From positions 25,129,066-25,193,065 of the forward strand of contig NC_092467.1 of NCBI RefSeq assembly GCF_047495875.1: 64,000 bases of DNA, in the 5' to 3' direction. Below the pieces are notes generated by a model. That model saw only the letters and a list, made by a program, of their open reading frames with translations, was not told the DNA's origin and did no database searches. The position numbers were made by a program, and so were the translations under genes. Below are positions 35,511-49,261 of the stretch, in pieces (within the stretch, counting starts at the first letter, position 1; each line of letters begins with the position of its first letter). This DNA comes from Pithys albifrons albifrons (lineage: Eukaryota; Chordata; Aves; Passeriformes; Thamnophilidae).

Positions 35511-38500
35511 AAATAAGAATTTCCTCACACACACACACTTTTTGAGAATGAAACATGTCCTAAATTAACTTCTCAGTTATACATTGTGGATTGGTAGATC
35601 TGGGTGTACCTCACAGATGACAATTTCAGGTCCAGGTAAAGGATGTAATTCTGAAGAGGGGTCACCATCAGTCATCTGCTGCTGTGGTGCTGCTGCTTTG
35701 GTCTAGCCCAGCTGCCAGCGTATCTGTGCTAGCCAGCATGGTATCGATTAAGAAATCCCTACTGTGATGCACAGAGTAAAAAGAGATGTATTTAAAACCG
35801 CTAGTTTGGCAGTACTTGCAAACCTTTTTGTTTTGTTTTGTTGAGAAAAGCAATCCAGTGTGAATAATCTTTTCCTGTAAATGTATAGAAAACCTTTAAT
35901 CAAATACAAATTAGTTCTAGGCATGAGAAATAAATGTTTGATGAAAACGTATCTTAGTCATGGCACATAAATAGCTCTTCACAGTCAATATATAATCTTG
36001 CATCATTATGAAAGGAAGTGATCATTAAAAATATAATTTGGAGAGCAATATTTTACCCCCTAGTTGTCAGAAGACTCTCCCTTTCTGCACACAGTTCTGG
36101 TCAGGGCTAATCCCCAAATGACTTGCACCATTGTAAATCAGGAGTAACAAACCCTACTTTAAGCAAAGGCTGTTGGTGTAAAACACAGGAGGATCTAATC
36201 CTGTAGCCTGAGAATAAAATGGAAATGTCTTAGGAAAATACAACTGCATGGACACTGCAGAGAGCCAAAAATAAAGCAAAATACTTTAAACCTTTAAAGT
36301 AATATTTCTTTTCAGCTTCACCTGTGCTTTTAATCCACTAAATCAGTAAGCTGTTATAAAGGAAAATTACATGTTCCAATCTCCTGATGAATTGTGTACT
36401 GAGATTTTGCATTAGTAACCATAAGCATTTACACTTTCCTAAGATTAAAGGCAGTTTTCCAAAGCTGTGCCTGCTTATTAATTAGTGTTTGATGAAGACA
36501 GATTGCAGGCAGAAATAGTGGTTAGAAAATGGAGCTAACCTTTAAATTAATCTCAGGTTTAATGGGTTTTAGTATGATTTACAGGGTTTGTACATTTTCT
36601 GGTAAGTTTCTAGTAGAAATGAAAGTGGGTAAAAGCACAGAAAAGGAGGCTGAGTAAACATGGTGAGAGCAGATTCTTAAGAGCGACAGATCCACTGTAA
36701 TCTGCCAAAATGACCTTGTAAATCTGTGCAAGTGCACAATGAGGCCAGAGGTTTTGAGGGAGCAGATCTTCAGGCCAGCACCACCTAGACAGGGTCTGGT
36801 ACACCCCTGGAGTGGTCCCAGCTGGTACCAGTACAGACCAAGCTCTCTCAGAGCAGTTTGCTCCAGTCAGATGGCAATAAGACCAAGGCCGAATGTATGT
36901 GCAGCCTCAGCGGTGTCCTCAGGGATATCTCCATAAGGGGAACCTGCTTGCTAACAATGACCTTTTGGAGGGAGTGGTGCTGCCTTGCTCCTTGGAGATG
37001 TACCTGGAGCAATTGAGTAGGTTGTGTAGGACTGGTAGAAAGTGAAAGCTGAGTTAACATCAGTGTGACCCCACTGCTGTCTTAAACAGAGGTCATGAAT
37101 TTTTTTTCGGAAATCTCCCAAAATCAGCAGCTGTTTTATTTTCTGGCATTCAATTTTTATGTTGTGCTGTCAGGCATCATGTGATGTTAAAAGCAGTGGC
37201 AACAAAGCATGAGGGAGAATTGGCTTTGGGGGAAAACCTGTTTTTGTATAACTAGTTAACATGTGTTTCCGTAAATCTGCAAATCTACTTCAGTGTGCTT
37301 TGAACATAATCTGGGCCTAGTAAAATGCAGTCAATTATATATCCATTTTAATTGTAAACCAAGTTTCAGAATGCTTGTATTGTTACGTAAGTGCTTATAA
37401 TTCTCTTATTTCTATCATATTTCCTTGGCACCTCATTTGAATTTACATGTATCTGAGGTCATAACTGGAATGAAGGTTCTGCTTTTGGTTAACTTTGGAG
37501 CATAGATCAGCTATCATGAGTTTAATAAAAATGTTGTCATTTTAGTGGCTTGATAAGAAAAAAATAATTCAGTGACTGTTCCCTTCTGTCAGTGCAGGAC
37601 TGTTGTGTCATAACACACCATGGAGTGATCGTCACCACAGATAAGCATCCCTGTTACCCAAATCCAATGGGGTTTCATGGGTCTGTGCAATGCTGGTCTT
37701 GTTTACCCTCCTTGGGGGTCTCACCCAGCAGAGATGAGCAGATGGGGTTTACTTGGAGATGAAAGAAAAAACAAATGAAATTTCAAGAAGGAATGAGATT
37801 AAAATGTGTGCCATCTTTGGAGTACCCAGATTCATAGCCCTCTCACACTTAAGATTTTGACATTTTTCTAGTTCCAGCAGCATCAGTTATTTTTTATTTC
37901 CTGTGAGGTCCATCTAAGCTCTCTGTCTGGGGAATGGATAAAATCCCAAGTATCCCCACAGGTGATGGTTAGAAGCATGATTTTCAGTCCTCAGTGCTTT
38001 CCCAGCTTCTGCCACCTCTGGTGATTGTGTAGACAGCACAAACTGCAAATAAGAGCTCCAAACTGCACTCTATTTCCACCTCTTGAAACACACTAAAAGG
38101 CAAATAGCTCTGGTCTTTTCCTTCACCTTGATTGATTTGATGTTGTTGCCAGAGGAAAAAAACCCCTTTTTTTTTTGTTGTTGTTCATTAAAATGAAATC
38201 TCCTTTAAATAATTTTAGAGTTCCGAGATAACAAACAGCAAGACAAAGATCACAGCTGAAGACTTTTATACCATCAGAATTGTTAGTCATTGTCTTTGAG
38301 CTTTGTATAAATAAATCATTGATGCCTCAAAACAAGACCCTTGAAGGTGTTTTTATAAGGCCACAAATGTGTCAAGCAGACTTATTAGATGTGAAGGGAA
38401 TGATTATTTGTACAAAGTGAAATGAACATGTGCAATAATATTGTAAAATGTTTATTAGTCTAGAGTGTGCTGAATTTTCCTAAAATATATCAGGTTCTCA

Positions 38501-41500
38501 GTTTGCATTTAATGTAGTGTTAGGTATGACGCTATATCCTTCCTCAGCTATTTTCAGTTAGAGTTATGATTTTTGCAGAGTAAATCACGGGTTTGTGTCC
38601 TTTATAACAGGGGTATTATCAAACATGAGGCATTGCTACCTGTCTAGAAATCCAGTGTGATCCAGTGTGGTCCTTTGTTCAAAGGGTGGTTTTTGGTTGG
38701 ATTGTGTCTATTTAGCAAATATTTAGGGAGCAAGTGGGATGCAAAGCTCTGGAAGTGCTTGAGCATCTTTCCTCTTTGGTGGCTGTTGATGCACCAAGGT
38801 ATGAGCTCCCTTGCTGGTAACTCTGTTCACATATGGGTCTAGCATTGCATAGTGCATTTCCAGTCAAATGAAAGGATTCTGCCCAGTGATGGTTTTGAGG
38901 CAAGCAGGGCTATAAAGGGTTGTTTAGTTGCATGATGCTAAGTTCCCCTCTTCAAACTTATGTTGTGCCATCAAGGCTTGATTTGTTAGTATAGGGTAAA
39001 AGCAGCAATGCAATGACTTCATTCAACTGATTCCCCACTAATCTACGGTCCCCTTTTCCCCACGTCTGCAGGGATGATGGGCCACCTGTGTGTTTTGTAG
39101 GGGTCTGAAATTAACCTCTGAGGACCTGGCTTAAATTCCATGATGCTCTGGGATGCTGTGTGCTACATCTACGCTAGAAGTCTAGTGGGGGCATTGAACC
39201 TGGGGCCACAGTGGTCTGTTGCACCATTCTTAGGATTGATAAATTTTTCTGGATTTTATTTTCTGCCTCTTCAGTCAGGATATTGCTCCTGCAGTTTAGT
39301 TTTTCAATGTGTCAGTACTCTTTCCCCTGGCTCTTTTAGGTGTTTAATGACTCACATGTTGGGGGATGTCAAGTTAAGTCATGCAGATTCATTTGTCTTC
39401 TCTTCAGACATATACCTGGACTTCAACTGGATAGGACCTTTCAGTCCTTCTTCAGGAGAGACATTTAGGGAGTCTTTAGCTATCAGAGAACCTGAAATAG
39501 AGCTGCTCACATTAATGGCACAAAGCTTAATCTAGATTTCAGTTTTCCCATGGAAGCCCTTCTGTACATCACAACTATTCTAATAGGATTAGCTTTCAAG
39601 ATTATTGATGGCTTCACTATTTTTTAATTCTATCATTGTTTCTTACTCAGAGATATGACTCAAAGGTGTTATTGGTTGCAGGAAACTTTACATTGAAGTC
39701 TAGCATAAGTGTTATCTTTTAAATTTTTTTAAGGCATATGGTTTTAAAATGACATGTCTTGCAAATTCCTTGGGGAACTCCATGGAACCCATCCATTTCT
39801 AGCTCATAAACTTACACAGAATTTAATGCATTTCATATAATTGTCGCCGGCTCCTCTTTGGCTCTCCCAGTTCAAAGAACTGGTTGGATTTAACAAAGAA
39901 ATTAGGAGATCACACCTAGGGAATAAAGCTTTCTGTGAAATGTTTTCTGTGAAAGCCAGGACCAGGTGAAAATCACTTAGTTTCAGGTTTCATTTCAAAT
40001 TTGAAAACCATATCTCAGGTTCACTGAAAGGTTGGTTAAGGGTCATGCTGCAGGGCCTGGTTTGGAATGAATGTGGGTGATTTATGTCGTTTGCAGCAGA
40101 ACTTGGTTTCATTCATTACTTTGACCCAGGTTCAGGGGTCTGCTCTTCTAAGCTCTCCTTGTGTGTTGAAGTCAATGGGAATTCCCTCTGCAGAGGTCTT
40201 GGAGGATCTGTCTTCATGAGAAACTCAAGTTTTTGATTGCTTTAAATGCTGGCTTTATTTCAACCCCTCACCACCTCCTCTGGTGGAAGTCAACCTGATT
40301 CCACATTCTCCAGATAAACTGCTTTGTTGCCCTCAGGTGCAGATCCAACCTGACTTGCAGAACCCAGGAGTCAAGTAATCTAACCAGAAGTTTGCACAAA
40401 TCCATCTGTGCTGAAATCACTAACTCTCACGCAGTCCTGCTACAGGGCTGCATTGCCATTTTGCAGGCAGATCCACAGGTTAAAAGCTATTGAATATTAC
40501 CCACATCTTTGACTAATGAGCATCTGGTTCCCCTTACCCTTAGGAGTATCCATGAGATTCACAGAAAAGATCTTGCAGACCTGGCTGTTGATGCAGAAGG
40601 ATCAGTCACTTCATCTCCACTCCCAGGGTTGCTGATCTTTCCCACTCATGCCTCCAGGGTGTTCTTCATATCCATGTTCTGAAAAGGCAAGCAAAGAGTG
40701 ATAAGAAGATTGAGTATCATCTTGACACTTCTGACACCCCAGAAGCATCCACTGGAGCCTCATCAGCAACTGGAACCTTTTTGTCCTGCTCTTTTCTGAT
40801 TATTAATCACTTGCAGATGCTTCCAAAGCAGCATTCCTGTGGGAGACTATTGACATCAGTACAGATTCCTTGCCTCAGTGTTACCACAGTAAGAAAAAAA
40901 ACCTCCCTGAAGTTCTGATTAATCCCTCAAAAGCAAGAACATTGACTTATGTAGGAAACCTGGAAAGCTGGGCTAGCAATATGCCTTTGTGAAGCTTCAG
41001 CAATGCTGAGCATTCATCTTGAAACCAAAGATTGTGTTCACTGAACTTGGTCCCTGAGCTGGGATTTATAAATATTAAACTGGAAATTAACCTGGAAAGC
41101 TGATTGGCTTGCCCAGCCAACAAGGCAAAACTGAATTGCTCTACTTGATTTCTGATTTTACCTCCCTGGGAAAATCTTTTCTTCCCAAACTGGTGTTGTG
41201 GCCAAGTCATGATACAGCCAGAACCCTCTCAGCATTGGCTGGGCTATCTCTGTGATCTCTTGGCTGCAAGATGCACTCCAAAGATCAGGTTATGACTGGC
41301 GTTGTCAGTTGGATGGGATCTGTGGAAGCTCAAACAGACAAGAAAGTCTAGGGATAGACTTATCCTGTGTGGTTGAAGTGAACTCTGTAACTTGCAGGGA
41401 ATGGTCCATGCCACAGGGTTCAGCAGAACTTTGGCTCCTGGTGACTGCCTTGGAGATAACTTTGTGCATGTGTGTTTTGGCCACTGGAGACAATTCAGCC

Positions 41501-42649
41501 TAGCTTAAACCTTCTGGGTGGGTTAAATTAATCCGAATTACCTCACGTTTGCTGCAGACTAGGAACACACATGGGCAGCTGTTGTGGTGGTTCACATAAT
41601 GTCAGATCAGTTGTGCTGGGTAGTGCCAAAGGCATCTCTAACATGCTGCTCTGCCACTGGTGGTGGTCAACAGAGTACTCCAAAAGAAAGTCTACAGCAA
41701 CAGGGCAAACATCTGGTGATGTTTTTCCAGTATCATTTTTTTAACCTTCAGCATTTTAATGCTCAAACACACATCAGACAAGGTTGGTGTTTTGTACTTT
41801 AGGAAATTTTTTTTCTCTGAGAAATTTGGCTGATCACTTTTGAACCCACATACATTTTGCAGCATCCCATGCAAGGAATTCCTTAGCTTCAAGTGCTGTG
41901 GGAAGAGCTGTTTGCTTTCATTTCTTCAGTCTTCTCCTTGCTCTTTTTTCCACTGTTTCCCAGGACATGTGCTGAAAAGGAGAGTAAACAACTTATCCCT
42001 GCTCACTGTGGCCAGGATTCCATTGATCTCTGCCACATCCCACCTCAGTTTTATCTTCTAATCTGAGTTCTTTGCTATTGAATCATGTCCCATGCAGCAG
42101 TTCGGGACCTTGGATCATTCTTGCCATGTTCTTGGTCTAAATGTGGATACATATAAAAGTTATTTGATTTTTTTTTTATTCAGGTCTCTTCCCACTCATA
42201 TTTTTGAGAAAAAAAATACATGAAAAAATAAAGCAGTAGACATCTAAGACCAGTAGAATCTGCTTGGTTTCGTCCTGATGCCCCTCCAATCTCTTCCTTT
42301 CCTCATGAGTCAGAACACCATCAGTAATGCTCCTTATTACTGATTCTCTCTGTTTCCCATGTATTTGAGCCTTGGGATTGAAGGATAGGGTGACAAAATG
42401 TGGTACTAAGAAATTCTCTACTGGGTTATTGAAGGAAATGGGATTGTTTGTTCTTTTAGAAAAAGTGGTTGGATTTTGCCTTTTACCAGAGATTATTCCC
42501 ATTAATTTGCTTAAAATGCTTGGAGTATTTGGCACTTGAAGGTTCCAGGGTGGGGTAGGGAAGATGTTCAGAATGTATGTACCGTATTATTATGACACAC
42601 TGAGCAGTAACCCAACACCAAATCTCTGTGTGGCCTTTCTGTTTTACAT

Positions 42650-43300
42650 GCTACGGACAACTACGTTACTGTTTTAACAGTCGACTTCCTGTGAAAGGGA
42701 AAGCTGAGTTTTTATTGATCTTATGCTGTTTCAAATCCACCTACTCTCAGCTGCATGGTGTTCACTTGGAAAGCATCTGACGGGATGTTCCTGGAAAAAC
42801 CTCAGCCTGCAGAACAATACAATGATTCTTTGTTTGTCGTCTTCTTGCTGAGGCCAGTCAGCCCTATTGAATGAACCTCAGATGTTTTGATTTGTTCTTT
42901 GGGGAAAGTTTATATGACTTAAGCTATCTTTTTAGCCCTCCCACCTTCCCCTTTAGGTTTCTTCTAAAGAACAAAGCCATTTGAATTAAATTGGTCTGTA
43001 TTGGGATTTCAAACATTAATGAATGTTGTTTCAAAGTGTTATCTCATTTGAGAAGGGCCACCATTCTTGTGCCAGTAGAAGAGTCTCTGTGGCTTTGGGA
43101 TTGTTTGCTATTTCTTTAAACAGATCGGCACTTTGAAAGGGTCATTTGTTTCCATACATTTCTTATTATAAAAACAAAAATAATGAACAGCTAGAAGGCA
43201 AACATAAAGCAGCTGTATTATACGTGCAGTGAGATGCAATGTGTAGTCTAGCTATTGAAATAATAGACTGAGGATTATTAAATAAAGAACCGTATGACTA
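42650..43300. other. Candidate conserved non-coding region
   Basis: Repeat-free AT-rich DNA with scattered CpGs (about 42653, 42664, 42682, 42780, 42838, 43125, 43222, 43291), a GTCGAC palindrome at 42681-42686 and ATTAAT words. There is no coding signal. Regulatory role inferred only. Confidence 0.22.
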
Positions 43301-45159
43301 TTTTTGAGACCTATGAGCATTGCAACTGTTTATTTTATGTAGGTAAGAAGCCAAATTCCTTGCAGTGGAGCACCTCTGCTTCCCTGGAATCAAGAGAGGA
43401 AGATGGCCTTCTGACATTGTGTATTAAATAATGTGTCCCCAGATAACAGCCTTGGACTGAGCCTTTCAGGCTTCCTCTGAAATCACAATACAAAGGCTGT
43501 GTGTAAAAGCAGATGTTTGCAGTATATGTATTTCCAGTGGAGTTCAGTGGCAACAAATATTATGTTAAGAAAGTAATTTTTAAATTTTTTAATTTTTTCT
43601 TTCTTTGTTAATAGAAGAAGCTGTTGAGTAGCATTCATGATAATGCATGACTATGGTCAAGTCAGGTTCTTTATTGATAACAATCCCTGGTCCCTGTGTC
43701 ATTGAGAACAGTTTCTATAGGTACAAATGAGTCAGTATAAAGGAAGCCAGTATAATACATCAGAGCTGGGTGGAAGATTACTTCATTTAACTTCCGCCTT
43801 TCTTTCTTTGAGGTCCTATTAAGCTAAATAATTGTGGTCTGTAAAATGAAGGAGTGATTGAAGTGTGTCTGCAAACCAATTATATCATTCTGGACATGGT
43901 CTCCAGGACTCTTTGTATATGTATGTGTGTCTTGTCTCTCTTGGCTGGGACTCTGACTCTCTTGAAACTGATGTTTTATGGACAGCAGTTTATTGTGAGA
44001 GTCTTTAGGTTTCAGAATTGTCGCTTTTATTCTTTCCCCTCCTTAACTGCAGGTTGCATTTTGTGTCATAAAAGGTTTTCTGAAAGGATATGCTCTGAGT
44101 ATGAAGTTTAGAACCTGAACTTGCATTTTGGTCTCCCAGCAAAATCTCTGCTAGCTCCCTCTAAGAAGGCAGGGAAAAAAGGGAAAAAGATTCGAAAGAT
44201 ATTTTGATGAACGTGTGTAAAGCAAGTCTTACATCAATTGCCTATGTGGGATAGTCATGGGTGAAAGGAATTTCTGAGCTCAGGCCTGGAAAGGAAAACA
44301 TGAAAAGATACTTCATGCTTAAGCCAAATACTGATTTCTTGCATGAGAGAGAGTGGGTTGGTGGGACCCACCATATCAGATCATGACCCATTTAGTCCTT
44401 TCTTTGACTGAGACCAATAATAGAGGTAATGTTGAACAATTCACAGCAGATTATTTCTTACCAAGAAAGAAGAGAAATAAATTTTCTGCTCACGTACACT
44501 AAATACTGCTTTATAGAAGGCTGAAGGGATTCTATCTTTCATGTTTTGTGCCTTACTTACATCATGGAAGAGTTACTTAAAATTTAAATCAGAATGTTAC
44601 CCTTTCTCATATCCAGAAAGACTCTTGGGTCAAGTGCTGTCATGGGAGAGGAAGTCCCATAGGTCAGTGGAGTAAGGAGTCAAGAAATAAAGCACCTTTC
44701 AGGCTTGCACGCTCATTAACTGCCCTTCTTTTAAGATGTAATGGAAAAGAGTAAACACAAAGCCAACATTACTTTTCCTTGTTCTGTGCAGTGCCTCTCT
44801 TGGTCTGGGTGAGAAGTTTAGGCTGTCTGTGCAAGTTTGAGATGGGGAAAGTCAAGGAAGAGCAGACCCTCACCAAAAAATTTATAAAAATTCTTTTATC
44901 GGGTCTGTATGTTGTTCTGGTGAAGTTTAGGTGAAATAAATCTATGTCTGGCCCTTCATGAAGCATGACCTAATCACAGGGTTATGCCTTAGTAAACCAT
45001 TTCTAGCCATCTAAATGCAAACAATATAGAGAATGGATTGAGACCAGTGGGGCTGTGTAAATCATTAGAAGTTTCATGGAGCAAGACCAAACAGGAAAAA
45101 AGCTATTCAAATAGGTGCACTGTGACATCCATGATCAAATATGATCAAACAGAAAAATC

Positions 45160-45460
45160 AAACGAGGCTACATAGCATGGAGTTGGGCTCCTTGCTTGCT
45201 ATACACTAGCATAAATGACAGTCTCGCACAAAATGCCAAGATTGCGTGTATGTTGCTTTTTATGAAAAATTCACATAGAAGTGTTTGCTAAGGGTTACAG
45301 GGTGATTAATAGATGTTTTAAAAAGTATTGCAAACTGTTATGGGAGCCAATACATTGTGTAGAATCACAGCTTCGAGCTGCCTTTTCTAAAGGTGTTGTA
45401 ATGGTCTGTGCCTCACGGCGTTCACATTAACCACCATGTTACTACACGTATTAATACTCT
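45160..45460. other. Candidate conserved non-coding element
   Basis: Seven CpGs in about 290 bp (45162 to about 45448), including ACGGCG at 45416-45421, with GATTAAT (45304-45310) and TATTAATAC (about 45449-45457) words. AT-rich and repeat-free. No open frame of note. Confidence 0.3.
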
Positions 45461-47350
45461 CTTAGCTCCTGTTAAGAGCCTTCTAAGTATAACTTTTGTA
45501 GGAAGTGAGATAGACATGTCTATGTATCTGTCTGTTTTACAATGGGAATATTGCTGTAGCTGTGATGATATAAAAATATACTAGAGCTAAAACCACCCTG
45601 TTGTATTTTATAGTATTATATTATGGGAGTAGCAAGATGAAGTGGGAACTTCCACTTAAACCTCTATTTCAGTTCATTTAAAACTAGAGTTCAAGATGGT
45701 CTTTAGAGGATGGATTTCTCTCTAATATACCCATAAATATTTATTTTAACATCTAAGATGATTCCATGTCCAGACACTCCTTTGGGCACATGGAGGGTTT
45801 AGGTCAGTTATTGGTGGCCTTGTCATTTTGGAAAAGTCAAGTGGCAAAGGTAACTTCAGGATGCTGAATATTCATTTTTTTCAAAATAATTGCTTTTAGA
45901 GGCCATAGGCACTATCAGTCTGCTGGACTAGGATGCACAAATCTGTTTCTTTCTCACATTTTGTTCCCTATTACATTTTCCCTTTCTATATAGAAAGATG
46001 TACTTGATATGCTCTACCTTTCAGTTTCTTCAATTAATACCAAAGCATTTTGTATTCATCAGCTGATCAGAACTTGGAAATGCTGTAAGAGAAAAGAGGA
46101 TTCCCAGTACCATCAAGGAAAAAACTAGAAATCTTTTTTTGTCTTTTCTGTAACTCCAGAACTTTGTCTTTAGTAGTTGTAACTTTCAGTGAAGCATTCA
46201 TGAGTAAGAAAGCACATGTTAAAACTTATAGAGGAACTTATGTCCATGGAAGAGATGCCAGAAATCTCCCCAATAAGAGCCTTGCATTGATTGTTGACAG
46301 CTTTCCTAAACTTACTCTTTTTAGGCTGAAGTTTTCCATGCTGATTAAAATTGTTCCCCGGGAAAATCATACCCAAATGGTACAATCTTTTGAGAGAGAA
46401 GGAAAAATGCTGCTCCAAGGGACATTATTGTTCCCAAGGGTGCAATCCAAACTGTTTCATGTGTGTGAGAAGGTGGGAAGGATTTTTCTGTATCTGCAAG
46501 AGACTGTGTAAATTTGGCCAGGGAAAAGAAAAAAAAGAAATCAAATTTTGCACAAGCTCAGTAGAAATTTGGTAAACTGCGAAGACTTTTTGCCCCTCGG
46601 TGCCTCCATTTATGGATATCAGTCCCTAAAGGGGAGTATGAATCTCTTTCCTGCCCAGTGTCCAACTGATTCTATTGTTGCTTTGCTTTTGGGCTTAGGG
46701 ACTGATCTTAGAGGGTCTTCCCTGGATTCTGGTACCCCCACACCAGTCTGAGGATGAAGTGAAAAAGAAGGCAGTCAGACTTGTACAGGAAGGGGAGAGA
46801 AGCATAGGCAAAGGGACAAAGGGTGGTCTGTTTAGGTGGTCCTTTTCCTGAGCATCTGCAGCCAGCTCCTTGGAGAAACATTACTGAGCCTTTGGTTCCC
46901 GCAGCAGCCAGGATTAATTGATTGTTTTTGGAATTTGTTTTTAACTGTCTGAACTTACTGAAAAATTGCAGTGACAGTACTCTGGTACAGTTTAGCAGGT
47001 GATGAAGAAGTTACTGTATTTCTATGTTTACATCTACCTGATTGTCTTCAAACATTTTGCAAATCATTTCTCTCAGCAATTCATATGTCCTGGGACATCT
47101 TCAGTCTCGTCGTCCCCATGGTCCTGTGTCCACCTTGCTTTCTTCCCTGATGCCTTATGGTCTTGTTCCTCTGCACCCCATTTGACACATGATCATTCGA
47201 CATATGAAGTGTTATCTCCATTTAGCAGCATTTTAAGGTTTTCTGAAAGACATGTCAAGTGTGTGAAAAGCAGACTTGTGGTCCCTCTTGGATGTAGAGT
47301 TGGGGAAATGTGTTGCGAAGGAGGCTTGGGCCAAGCCTTAACTCTAGAAG

Positions 47351-47790
47351 ATTATAGAATCAGAGAATCATTAAGGTTGGAAAAGACCTCCAAGATCATC
47401 AAGTCCAACCTTCGACTAAATACCATCATGGCAAATAAACCATATTGTGAGGTGCCATGTCTACTTCTTTTTCTTTAACGCTTCCAGGGATGGCCACTCC
47501 ACCACTTCCTTGGCAGCCTGTTCCAATACTTGAGCACTCTTTCAATGAAGAAATTTTTCTTAATATCCAACCTGAAACTCCCATGGTGCAACTTGAGACA
47601 AGTTCTTATTGTCCTATTACTTGTTATCTGGGAGAAGAGGCTGATCCCCACCTCTCTACAACCTCCTTTCAGGTAGCTGTAGAGAGTGACAAAGCCTTCC
47701 CATAGCCTGCTTTTCCCTGGCCTAAAGAACTCGAATATCCTCTGCCATTCCCCATAGGACTTATATTCTACAACTCTGTATCTAGCAAAC
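47351..47790 (-). mobile_element. CR1 LINE, 5'-truncated 3' end
   Basis: A 440-bp CR1 copy on the minus strand. Its 3' terminus at 47351 ends with the diagnostic octamer repeat (ATTCTCTG ATTCTATA on the minus strand), preceded by the 3' UTR word GGTTGGACTTGATGATCTTG. Upstream in minus sense lies the end of ORF2. Translation of 47475-47792 (minus) gives recognisable CR1 words in order: VEYKSYGEW, YLKGGCREVG, ISLFSQ, FRLDIKKNFF, YWNRLPR. After RLPR the frame slips because one G of the usual 'agggaagtggtgg' is missing, so the expected EVVESPSLE is read out of frame as KWWSGHPWK. The reverse transcriptase and endonuclease parts are absent, so the copy is dead. 5' truncation is normal for CR1 and no target-site duplication is evident. 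Confidence 0.93.
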
Positions 47791-49261
47791 ACGATCCATC
47801 TTTGTCAGTGACCAAAACAGGATGGTGTATTTAAAGACACTTTCATAATATAGAAGTGGAAAAGTTATACAGGCATTCTCAATTCCAGCATTTCCTGACT
47901 TTAGATCACTTGACCTGTGCAGGTTTAATGTTCTTTCTATGTAAATTATTTTTCAATGCAATAAGTGCTTATATTCTTGATTGATGCATAACTCATAAAA
48001 AATTCTATTCTGATACCTGTATTTATATACAGAGATAACTGTTGCTATGGTTATGTGGTGTCCTGAAAATGCTTGGATTTTTTTCCTATTTACATTTCAA
48101 AAAGGGCTTGGTCAAATAAAGTAAATATCTTAAAAACCCTTAATTTAGGTTTTATGTTTGCTGTGAAACTTTTTTTTTTAACGAAGGAAAGAAATATTAG
48201 CATTTCACAGTAGAAACACTAAAATTTTACATTACAAGGCAAGTCGACTTTGGCATTTTTCCTTTCAGTCAGTTTGTTTTTCTAATATAAAACTAATATG
48301 ACATAATGTATAATCTAATTTGGAAATTACAATTTACTTGGAAGGATTATGCTGCCAGCCAATACCAACAAAGAAAGAAATTATTCAAGAATGTTTCTTT
48401 CCTACTTAACTGGGTCGATAATTTATTTTTCCTTCAGAAGATTACTTTTTTCTTTACAACATTTCCTGCTGGTGTGATTTGCATTAGGATTAAATAATAT
48501 GTTCCATGCTTAACTTATGCATTGAAGAAAGTGAATTTTTCCTCAAATTAAAAAAAAAAGGTGCAAATTACTGTCTTGTTATGGACTTCACTCTGCTTAC
48601 TTTGCAGCAAAGTGTTGATCATTTTCAGATGGCTTGGCAGTAATTACTTTATTTGTTCTGACAGTATTTACATGAAGGGGCAATTTGAAATGGGTAGATC
48701 TGTGTCTTTTCTGAATAAAGGCCACAAAGATGGCTTAGAACGGGAGAAGTTGAAAAATGGGTAATCCAAGCATGGTAATTCTGACTAACACTGAATTACC
48801 ATGTTGACTCTCCTTAACCACAAAAATTTAAGTCTTCATCCAACTTGTTGTGTTACAGAGCTGTGGCATTTACTCAGGAGCTTCCCATTCACACTTGTGT
48901 GCCCAGAGTGTATTAGTTGTAGTAAATGTTCTGTCTCTCCTGCAGAAGCTTCAGAGGGAGTGGGAGGGGAGAGCAGGTTTGTTAGCCTTGAGCATGTAAA
49001 GGAGCATTAGGAAAAAGGGAGATGCCCAGTCACTGGAACAAGTTTGTGTCTGGCACAGCACCTAAAAGTGCAGCCTCTAGGTTAAGTGGAGAAAATTAGG
49101 CACAATGGACCCATCTTATGAAGAATTTATAATCCTGAGCAAAGTGTGCCATGGACTAAATAATAGTTCTCTTAAAAAGCAAAAAGACAAATGTATCCAC
49201 TTCTGATTTCTCCAGTTCAATTACAAGTGAGATCCAACTGTACCATTGTTAGGAGTAATTT
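47791..49261. other. Unique AT-rich non-coding sequence
   Basis: No gene or repeat recognised. T- and A-runs occur at 48170-48181 and 48550-48559. Confidence 0.55.

Larger units (their letters stand above)
35511..47350. other. Unique AT-rich non-coding sequence, no gene seen
   Basis: Nearly 12 kb with no recognised transposon and no exon. Open frames remain at or below about 131 codons (39140-39535, plus). Several parts have the texture of constrained non-coding DNA (36400-36600, 38150-38480, 42650-43300, 45160-45460). Only the last two are listed individually. The low repeat content over such a long stretch is itself notable. Confidence 0.5.

Noticed and set aside
36515..36545. SINE head-like 'agtggttagaaaatgg'
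   Set aside because: No B box or core follows.
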